This document shows, in pieces, positions 55,560 through 64,000 of a DNA stretch of 64,000 nucleotides; position 1 is the first letter of the stretch, and each line of letters starts with the position of its first letter. Source of the stretch: Trichobilharzia szidati. Taxonomy: Eukaryota; Platyhelminthes; Trematoda; Strigeidida; Schistosomatidae. The notes below the pieces were generated by a model. The model worked only from the letters and a program-made list of their open reading frames with translations. It was not told the DNA's origin and ran no database searches. The stretch covers positions 30,390,804 through 30,454,803 of the forward strand of contig OX235277.1 of the NCBI GenBank assembly GCA_944472155.2, in the 5' to 3' direction. The translations under genes were made by a program, and so were the position numbers.

Positions 55560-55935
55560 ATAGCCAATGTAGACAGAGCGTCTGAACAATTTTTTCTGAA
55601 CACATAAACTGAACTTCTTCAGGTGGATTCCGATGGCTTCAGCTATACGTATGAAAGACGAACCCGTAAGGCAGAAATAAGATTGGTCAGAATACTGTAG
55701 AGAACTTTAGAAACCTTGTTAACGTCAATTTTGTGTTCAATATCTACAAGGTGAGTTATCATAAAGCTACGATTAAACCCTTTCTGTCCCTTGTTTAAGC
55801 GTGCAAAATTATGAATATCAATCCCATTGTGAACATGCCTAATTATACACTGAATGTAAATGCGTCTATAAGAACAGTTGAACTGATATATATATATATA
55901 TGTACGTAGAGGAGACAAAATCAGGTAACTTATCT
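55560..55935 (-). pseudogene. PLE GIY-YIG domain fragment
   Basis: A 118-codon minus-strand frame (55999-55643) contains YIYQFNCSYRRIYIQCIIRH followed by VHNGID, ARLNKGQKG, THLVDIEHKIDVNKVSKVLY and ALRVRL, which aligns with the GIY-YIG endonuclease of PLEs (usual YQFxCxCGxxYIGRTxRHVHxRMxEH...SxxxHLVDTxHxIDVNxAFxVLY). After a stop it continues as MCSEKIVQTLCLHW, equivalent to LCIQKKFVQSL of PLE-A. YIG is YIQ and the CG pair is lost, so it is inactive. A TATATA tract (55886-55901) encodes the IYIY stretch. RT is absent. It is related to the PLE-B fragments. Confidence 0.78.
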
Positions 55936-55939
55936 TTAA

Positions 55940-56615
55940 TTTCTCTTCGTTAATGTTACAAAACACTACACAGTGAAATGTGGTAGATGACACATACAAA
56001 CTCGAAGAAAGTTTCCAAGGGGAACTGAAGTGAAATTTCAGTTGGGAGATTTGAAGTAATTAAGAAGTGACATTAATTTATCAATTCATTGAATTGCACT
56101 TGAAGACATAAAAGAAAATGGAGTGAGGTCTTTATTGTGCCACGAACCAGTACATTTCAAAACTGATTACACTATTGCATATGTAGAAATTGTAGAAATG
56201 TGTTTGACAGCCCCACTCAAATAACACTGACACACAGCTAGCTAGAAATGGATTGCAGGTGAAAAGAATGGTGGATACCGACTACGGCAGCCACATTGGT
56301 ATGAAGTGATTTCATCTTAATCCATCTACGGAATAAATTATGTTTCTTCCGCTATGTGATTTTAAGATATCCATAAGATCAAATTAATGGATAAGGTGAT
56401 GAGTGAGTGAATGAGTATTTCAACTGAAAGTCAAACCTCGCATCTGTCATTTCAAACGCCAGAGGATTATCCTCAAAGCGACTAGGACCATGAGTCCACT
56501 GCTAGTCACCACCAACCAAAATCCCACCAAGTTAATCTTCAATTTTGTGTTTTAATAATACTAATAATCTAACAAATGGAAATATTTTCAAGTGTTATTC
56601 TTTAGGATTTTTTTG
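55940..56615. other. No gene recognised
   Basis: No coding or repeat signature recognised. Confidence 0.45.
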
Positions 56616-56619
56616 GTTA

Positions 56620-56810
56620 CATGGACTGATATCGGTTAGAGCACCAGTGAAAACTTGCAAGGAGTACTCTAAAGCTGTTTTGTCCCAGCTCGGGGCTCTT
56701 CATCAGAGCGCATGCATCACCCCACCAGGGATTGAACCCAGGACATTCAGGTTATGAGGCGAGCTCGTTGATCAAGTCATTTGGACAGAGTCCAATGGCC
56801 CATGAATTCT
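56620..56810 (-). mobile_element. Hammerhead-type SINE
   Basis: The minus strand has a tRNA-like head with GGGTTCAATCCCTGG, then CTGATGAAGAGCCCCGAGCT, GGGACAAAACAGC, and the tail CTCTAACCGATATCAG. The CTGATGA box is kept; GAAAC has become AAAAC. Confidence 0.72.
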
Positions 56811-57514
56811 AACTTCTGTCTATTTGTACTCGGAAACAGTTAAGTTTTTGAGAGCAATGAGTGATAAATTCTAAAACACAGCCAAGGTACAGGTATCTAT
56901 AACCACGCTGACCTAAGCTTTGGAAAGTCCTAGTTTCACCTTAATCATTAGTTCTTTTGTTAATAATAAATTGTAGAATTAGTTAGTGATTCACTTTATG
57001 ATTAATTCTCACCCAATGCCTTTTCTATTTGTTTGCTTTTCGTCGACGAAATTAAGCATTTATTTATCAGGAAAAGCATTTTTACTTCCGTTTATCTCTG
57101 TTATCTTCTCCTCTCTACTGCCTAATTGATTCTTGTACTTCTTGCTTTTTTATCGAAAATTAAATTTTGTAATCTCTGCAGTCTGAATGATATTTTTTTA
57201 CTAAACGTGGACAGGAAGAAAAGTTGTTAAAAGGTAGACACACAGAAAGACAGACCGACCGACAGGCCGAAAGGTGAAGAGGAAGGCAACATAAAATAAT
57301 ATTTCAATTTTGTGAGTAAACCGCGGCTAATTAACGCGTCTGAGATTAACTTCCTAAAAATCTACTTAGTGTCATGTCAGTAGTCGATAAATCGATCTTG
57401 TTACCTTATTAACAAACTAGGCTAAATTCTTCATGCTTCCCGCATGAAACAAATCAAAGAGAAAATTACCATAGTGTAAATATTGATTTCAGTTGATAGA
57501 TTTTGTCAAAAAAC

Positions 57515-57715
57515 CTACATCAGTTGGAGATATTAGTGAAAACCACCAAAGATTAGTGGATAGCTGTCTCGTCCTAATTTGGGACTCTTCATTTTGAGCA
57601 CCTACAACCCTTCTGCTAGGGATCGAGCCTGGAGCCTTCATATTACAAGACGAAGCTCTTTGACCATTCAGCCATCTGGGCTGGAATTCAATCATCCAAG
57701 AATTCTAACTTTGTG
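57515..57715 (-). mobile_element. Hammerhead-type SINE
   Basis: Minus strand: a head with AGATGGCTGAATGG and GGCTCGATCCCTAG, then AATGAAGAGTCCCAAATTAG, GACGAGACAGC. The hairpin between the core boxes is well kept, but the first box (AATGAAG) and the second (GAGAC) are mutated. A tail-like piece (CTCCCTGGTTTTTAATGATC) recurs at 57880-57905. Confidence 0.72.
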
Positions 57716-57719
57716 GTAT

Positions 57720-58410
57720 AATGATACCCCAGACAGCGCCATCGGTATGCATCATATTCACCTTGTTCTAGTGTACTCAATTCTGCACGACTTCTCAGTA
57801 GAGCTTCAATACATCCCTCCGGCAACCACTAGTCAGATGGAGATCAATATTTAGATTATGAGCTGTTGAAACATTGTGAACAAACTCCCTGGTTTTTAAT
57901 GATCTTTAATTGGTGTTTTTTCTTAACGAAATCTAAGTTGAAATTAATCCAAATGGCTACGAAAGCCTATAATTTAAATATTGGATTGTTTGATTTAAAC
58001 TAATCAATTTGTAGGGACCTGAATAAACTTGCTTTTCCTAAAGTTTAGATGACTTCTGTTTGGGTGACAGTGATATACATGTGTCTATCAACTGGCAATA
58101 TTTAAACATAAAAGTAATAAATCTCAAGCAATAGTATTCTGAGAACTGTCTATTTTTGGTAATTGCATTAAAAATAGTGTTTTTGTGACAGAGTAGTGTC
58201 GTTTGACAATCCTCTGAGAGTTCCTTTTTCCGACTAAATTTTTTCTGTGACTCTTCGACCCACTTAAATCTCATAATATTTATCAAATTCCACTGAGGCT
58301 TTCTTGTTATAACGAAGTTCTTAACGAAACAGATGCGAAATGCTGTTGTTTCCAAGTTTCATTTAATTATTAAAATACAGAGTCGACACCAAGAGATGCA
58401 CCACATAAAA
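57720..58410. other. No gene recognised
   Basis: It contains a SINE tail remnant near 57885 and a domain-free 105-codon minus-strand frame (58038-58355). Confidence 0.4.
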
Positions 58411-58418
58411 TCGCATAT

Positions 58419-58775
58419 TTAGTAAGTGGGCTGGCATACTTCGCGGATGCCCGGCCCGGAGCAACTGGTTGTCTGAGAGAACCACCCTCCCCCGAACCTT
58501 TGACTTGAAGTCTGATTCACAAGGCAGCAGAGCCTGTCAGGAGCTACGTTCGCATGGTTTCTGGTGACCGAAGCAGATTCATACACAAATCGATCCCTTC
58601 GAATTCTGTATTCCGTGTACATGATAGATTTGGAATCTGGGCTTCCGAGCTTTCCTAGGTAGACCTGCGTGTCCTCCAATCTTTTTGTTGGCTCCAGAGG
58701 TTCGCACTCGACACTTCACCTTTGTGGGGAACACCACAGCTACACGAGGGCAGTGATTAAGTGGTACCTGACAGA
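58419..58775 (-). other. GC-richer island with an 86-codon frame of unknown nature
   Basis: Base composition is visibly richer in G and C than the surroundings (for example GATGCCCGGCCCGGAGCAAC). The minus strand has an open frame at 58679-58419 with no recognised domain. The string CCTGTCAGG.GCTACGTTC is shared with 38972-38992, suggesting a dispersed repeat rather than a host gene. Confidence 0.35.
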
Positions 58776-58779
58776 GACT

Positions 58780-59470
58780 ATGAACATGTGACTGTTTCCA
58801 AGATTTGTCTCAGTTTCCTTTTCGAATTCAAAGTTTCATTGGTTTTGATAATTAAACGCTTCTCATAAACTGTGTTCATTTCTCCCCACTACCTACTTTG
58901 TAGCCCTGTGAAAAGAGGCTATGGTTTTGGCTATCTGCAGATTATTCTGTAAAACATGAATTATACCTGTTTATCTGGGAATAAGAAAAAACGGTTTTGT
59001 TCAGAGAGATATTTTATGTCGGATACAAAATTGAAAGAACTACTTTTATCTTATCCCATTTTATCTCATCCTTTCTCCATTCTTGTTTAAAAAGCGGCTT
59101 CAAAGACACGTGTATGTATGTATGTATTATGTTCAGTATTAGTCTAAAAATCTGCAAAATTGAAACTGTCTGCATGTGTGTATTTGTGTGTTTCTTTCTC
59201 TCTTTTTCACTGCATACCAGCCAGTATGTAATTACTACTTAGCTATTTAATCAGCCGTATAATAAGTGTAGATATAGAAGAATTGTCAGTAGATATACGT
59301 GACTTACATATTAATCGAATATAGAGATTGAGTGCTTTGATAAACAAATGTATCAGTACAACTGATAATCACTGGAGTGTTATATTAGGTTAATCAAAGA
59401 TAAGTAGCTTTGGTACATTGTCTTTTCAAGCTTTAGTTTCTAAGGGTTTGATTTGTCTTAAGTTTGATCA
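58780..59470. other. No gene recognised
   Basis: AT-rich, with a TG-rich patch (59103-59200). No domain in the short frames. Confidence 0.4.
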
Positions 59471-59474
59471 CGTA

Positions 59475-59715
59475 CTGACATCAATTAGAGAACCAGTGAA
59501 AACAAGAAGGGAGTACTGACAGTTATTTGGTCCTAGATATTGGAACTCTTCAACAGTACGCATTCATGACTCCACTAGGGATTGAACCCAAGACTTTCGG
59601 ATTTAAAGACAAGCTAGTATACCACTGAGCCAGTGGGAGGTTATCCAATGACCGGTCTATGAATTCTAACTTCTGCCAATTCGTAATATATAGCAACACC
59701 ATCAGCCGGTGTCTA
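59475..59715 (-). mobile_element. Hammerhead-type SINE
   Basis: Minus strand: body GGTGTTGCTATATATTACGA, head with CCCACTGGCTCAGTGG and GGGTTCAATCCCTAG, then ACTGTTGAAGAGTTCCAATA, TAGGACCAAATAACTGTCAG and the tail CTCTAATTGATGTCAG. Both core boxes are mutated. Confidence 0.72.
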
Positions 59716-59719
59716 ATAC

Positions 59720-62235
59720 TAAACTGAATATCAGATGAATAGACCATCGCTCTGGGGGCTTAGATTTTCGTGCTCAGGGACATCTACCAGTGTGAGTAAG
59801 TAAAGATGTAGTGAAAACCACCAGTACTTCCCCATTAGATCACCTCGTTCAAACGGGTGAACAAGAGTATTTTGCTGTCACTTATCGAATATCGAATAAA
59901 TTGCCAACCGTCTCTAAATACCAAACACTCCAAATAGCAGAGGCCACGGCAATTCACTGTATGTTCGCTAGTGTTACATTTACGCATACGCAGTGTATTC
60001 TGTTAACAGTTTATTCGCCTGTACCCGTTGGAATTATGATATTAATGATTCCATTTTGTTTATAAACCCTAATGTTGTCAAAAGTAGTTATTCTTTAACT
60101 AATGTGGATTTATGTAACACTGCAGCACCTGGTGATGAAGAAGAAATTATCGAGAAGAATACTTATATTACCTATCATGTTGCCTATTATTATACACTTT
60201 AAGAAAAGATTTACTGTATGTATAGGAAATATCTGATAATATGGTGGCACATTTTAGATTTTCTTTAACATTATTTGGTGTAATAACGCTTTTCAAACTT
60301 ACTAATAGGACTAATTGTTGTCAATGTTTCTAGTTACTTATGAGTAGCTAAAGTATTTTTAATTTAATGATAATAGCCTTAATCTGAACAAAATGTTTAT
60401 CTATAGTGCAGAATTTCTTACTTGGTTTTATCTACACCTTGTACAAAATTTTGTAGTAAAACAGTAGTGTCTACATTTTCATTAAACCGAATTTTTCCTA
60501 TCCTCGACATGATCTAACCTCTAACATATTTTCCCTTCAAAAAAGACCAAGTGGTATGTTGAAAGCCACTCAGAAATGCATGTGTGTACTTATTGTTTTT
60601 CAAGGGCGTATATAGGTGGTTCAGACAAAGTATAACTGAGTAAATTTAACTCATTGTACTTTGTGGGAAATTAGGCAACCCACTGATTTAAGCAGGCTTC
60701 CAGAAATTGTCTCTGGAATAATTTCTATGACTCTTAAGAAACCAGGCATTATGTTGTGATTTTCGAAGGAATTTAGTTATGCTTCTTCCAAAATGAGTTT
60801 GAATCAAAAACTTAGCTTCCAGTAAATTACGAATTCGTAATGATAAATTTGACTTAAGTATCTGTCATACGTCTAACTTATTATTGACTGTAGTAACATA
60901 AATATCACTACCAAGTTAGCCGCTTCAGAAGATGTAAATTCATTCTTATGCTTGTCAAGTCAGTCACTATTATGGCAAATATGTAATTAAGAGTGAAAAG
61001 TTCACAGATACTCATTTTGATCTGAGTTTTATCTGTAAACTATTAATTAAGGTTGTTTCGTTTGCCAAGTGTTCAGTTATCTGTTAACTGATAGCTTCCA
61101 GTCAAGGTGACGGACATGTCAGTATATCCATTTCTCGTAAAAACCATTGGTGTCCAAACCTAATGACTGGATTAAGGTCTACAATTTGACATCAAAGACT
61201 GTTTTGGACTACAAGGCTCCACATTTTTGTTTCACTTTGTACCGGGTTACTCCTATAAGTTGAATATGCTTCTAGTACATAGATTGTGGTGATAAGACGT
61301 GGTCAAAAAAGTGTTTGTGTGATTTGTCCCAGTTGAAGTAGGGTATTTCACACAGGGTTCCTGTCTTTAGATTCTCTTATTCACCCAGACTACACATACT
61401 CGAAAGCCTTTATTTTTCTTACTTCTTTGCAAGCAAAGGTAATATATGGTTGTAACCGCGATTTATTCCTGGCTTGTCTCCCTATTAAACGTGTTGACAG
61501 GAACAAATGTGTTGCTTGATATAGCAGTTCAGAGAGCTTTTTTCTGGTTACGAAACATCTGCTACTGAAGACCATTCAGATTTCAGATTGCTGACTTTTA
61601 AATTCAGCAAGGGTACAATGAGCGGAATCTTTGTTATGAAGCATTTTTGACGACTGCATATAATGTTTCCACCTAATTGTCATAGTATAGGTATGAATAT
61701 GCATATATTTCCGTTACTTAGGTAGTTGGTAGAAAAGCATTCAGGGGTTTTGTAGGACTGATGCAAAGATGCCATGTTATGACGGTTTCGTGTCACGCAA
61801 AAGAAGAAATATTTGGTTTTGATGGATCAAGTATTACTAGATTCCTAAAGCCAGGATTAGGTTATACTGATTTCTTTCACACCTAGTAACCGATAGTTGT
61901 ACCGAAACCTTTGAATGTCATCAAATAGTGTATCAGGATATCCACGATTTTCATGGGGGAACTGGACTGTACGAAGGTTTGTAGTCGTTAGATACTCGTT
62001 CCATCCCCTGAGACTAGTGCCTTCATGGTCTCCAAAACCGGTAGTTAAGTGTGCTATTAAGATAGAGTTTCACGGACTTTCACTGAAAGCCGGAATCAGC
62101 TTTACTTGGTTCTATTGCAAAAGCATTGGTGTGTCCCTTTAATAAGAATCATTGTTACCTCCGGGTTTGTTAGTAGGTTGGGAGGAGGTTAGATCATAGA
62201 TAGGGGTACAGTTTTGGTCTCTCCCTGAACCAAAC
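59720..62235. other. No confident gene
   Basis: Two overlapping plus-strand frames at 59811-60065 and 59993-60202 (the latter ending in an acidic DEEEIIEK stretch) and a 75-codon frame at 61915-62142 have no recognised domains and no paralogue in the window. An exon of a host gene cannot be excluded but is not supported by any motif. No SINE boxes or RNA genes were seen. Confidence 0.35.
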
Positions 62236-62239
62236 CTGT

Positions 62240-62425
62240 GCCTTCATTCCTAAACTGGTTAGGACTCTCGCCGACCATGCAAATATTCCGGGGTTTGATG
62301 CACTGCCGGCGCACACCTGATTTCAATGGTCGGCCTGCAAAATTTAGGCTACCGATTTCACGTACTGAAAATTATGTACTTGTACCAAAAATACAGTGTG
62401 GAACCAAGCTATAATAAAAAAAATT
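62240..62425 (+). mobile_element. tRNA-derived SINE, third type
   Basis: The head CTGGTTAGGACTCTCGCCGA and the decayed B box GGGTTTGATGCA are followed by the body GGTCGGCCTGCAAAATTTAG and the tail AATAAAAAAAATTC. It is more diverged than the arm copies. Confidence 0.8.
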
Positions 62426-62429
62426 CATT

Positions 62430-63550
62430 GGCTGAGTAATAGACTTCTGATGAAGTAAACTTATTCCTCAACACTCCATGTTGTGAATTACGCTTAGTAT
62501 TTCATTTCTCAAACTCTTTATGAAATAACTCACCTTTCGGAAATGTTATTTTTGTGTATGTCTGTTCTCTTCTTAACTCAAAGCCTATTTTTCTGTCTTT
62601 CAAGACTTTTTAAAATCTTATTTACATCTTAATCATTAGGTTCCCAACGTTCAAGCTGTTGATCAAACTGAGAGGTGAAATTTCACTAAAATATCACTTG
62701 ACATCCAAACCACAATTTGTCATATGCTTGCTACCATCAATGGTGACTAAGCAAGCAAACATCATTGCATGATGCTGTATACTATTGATTGACTGATTGA
62801 TTGATATGTGTATTTGAATGCCACTCACACCAACCGGTGTTTGGAGGTCTGTTCGAAGTTGTATAACCACTAGACGGTCATATCGCCCGTTTAGAACCGA
62901 GCCCATTAGCAGTTTACCCAGTTTGGACTTGCCTGACAGATTTGAATCAGATCAAACCACTCGAATTCTGACTAACCACTTGAGATTTCTGTGCTGAGTC
63001 AAACCAAGTGCACCGCTGATTTTCTCTGCTTCAAACCAGCGAAAGGGACATTCGGTGTTCATATCACTTCAATCTAGCTAGGAAGCACTACTTGTTGATG
63101 TGAGTAGTATCCAACTTTTCATATCAATCAGTAGTATATGGCATAATGCATTAAGAAAATCACTTTTTTGGTTCTTATGATTTACGTTAATAAGAGCTGG
63201 AATTCAGTCCGCAGGAGATCATGCTGAAGCTATATTTCGTTTTTGTTAGTCACTCAACAACAAGTAAACTCACCTTGAAAAAGTCATATTTACTGTTAAA
63301 TTCCTAACCAGATTCATTTGAAGTTAATGTAGATTAAGCTATTTAAATTAAAACTGACCAGCAGTAAGGCTGAATAATTTGCTGTCGAACTCAGCTGTTC
63401 AATTTTGACTGCTGATTGTAATTTATTAGATAAGCTTACAGTGATACTATATCGCTTTTGTACTATAAAAATAGATAAATCCACTGAGTCTGTATCCATT
63501 TTCTTGTTTAATTTTTAAGTGTTATTTTAGAGGGATTCGGTTGGTTTCAA
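62430..63550. other. No gene recognised
   Basis: It contains a GATTGA microsatellite-like run (62785-62805). No coding or RNA signal. Confidence 0.4.
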
Positions 63551-63554
63551 GCTA

Positions 63555-63710
63555 GGTCGATAGGCTCGCCCCGTATTCTGAAGATCCTGAGTTTGGCAAT
63601 CAGCGGGGGAATGCGTGTGTGCTGTTGGAATAACTCAAACTAAGACAAAACATTTCTCCACTACTCTCTATTTTCCAACGGTTCTCTGAGTTATGTCAGT
63701 AATTTTGTCT
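63555..63710 (+). mobile_element. Degenerate hammerhead-type SINE
   Basis: A decayed tRNA-like head (CGATAGGCTCGCCCCG, GAGTTTGGCAATCAG), then CTGTTGGAATAACTCAAACT, AAGACAAAACATTTCTCCAC and the tail CTCTGAGTTATGTCAG. Confidence 0.6.
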
Positions 63711-64000
63711 AACGTTTGCTTAATTTTCCTTGTATGGATTTATGGAAGCAGTTGTTTCCTTTTCGTTATTGGGACTGGATTTCACACCGCATAAAACTTA
63801 TAACAATAGTTAAAGTTGTTACTATAGGGATGGTGTTGAGTGTTAGCAGTGTACTAAGAAGAGATTAATCAATTTGACTCATTCCGTGTTGATCATATCT
63901 ACTCATTAAGGCTATTCTCTAAAATCTACATTATATCTGCCTGCCGTATACTTCAGTTTGATTTGTTATTAGAATCAAGTTTGGATTAAAAAGAAACTTA

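Noticed and set aside
59811..60202. Candidate host exon with acidic C-terminus
   Set aside because: No domain, no clear splice sites and two competing frames; left as unassigned sequence.

Overview
This is an intron-poor, AT-rich, transposon-packed stretch of a flatworm nuclear genome, most probably a schistosomatid blood fluke (Schistosoma or a relative such as Trichobilharzia). The basis is the mix of repeats: an RTE-clade LINE of the SR2 type, a CR1-group LINE ending in (ATT)n, several Penelope-like elements (PLEs) with GIY-YIG tails, a Merlin DNA transposon remnant, and tRNA-derived SINEs whose 3' half looks like a decayed schistosome hammerhead ribozyme (Sm-alpha type). The genus cannot be settled from the sequence. 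I found no convincing host protein-coding gene and no rRNA. Almost every long reading frame is transposon-derived or is the antisense shadow of one.

Layout. 1-1100: 5' part of a PLE (minus), interrupted by an inverted pair of hammerhead-type SINE pieces; then a small foldback element at 1231-1540. 2103-10767 and 28200-37042 form a large, highly similar inverted duplication (arms about 8.7 kb, spacer about 17 kb). Going inward, the arms hold a PLE 3' half (PLE-A), two more PLE fragments (PLE-B, PLE-C), foldback-element tips, RTE 3' fragments, tRNA-SINEs and the 3' part of an RTE LINE. The RTE is near full length only on the left (9250-12527); PLE-A is near full length only on the right (36190-38335).

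The spacer holds RTE fragments (13140-14000, 15780-16930, 25570-25990, 27610-28195), a CR1-group LINE with an uninterrupted 783-codon frame (17510-20130, plus), SINEs, a complete foldback element (21893-22829) and another PLE tail (24070-24600). Right of the arms: a gypsy-like protease remnant (38337-38800), RTE fragments, a Merlin transposase remnant (42246-42880), a second CR1 copy nearly identical to the first (42963-45511, minus), another foldback element split by a PLE end, a decayed third CR1 copy (50010-53400), a PLE tail (55560-55935), a series of hammerhead-type SINEs (54425-63705) and long stretches with no recognisable content.

The genes do not form a pathway. LINE and PLE reverse transcriptases would move their own copies, and the SINEs and short foldback elements would depend on machinery supplied in trans. 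All calls come from reading translated sequence and repeat alignments by eye; identities, element boundaries and target-site duplications are approximate.
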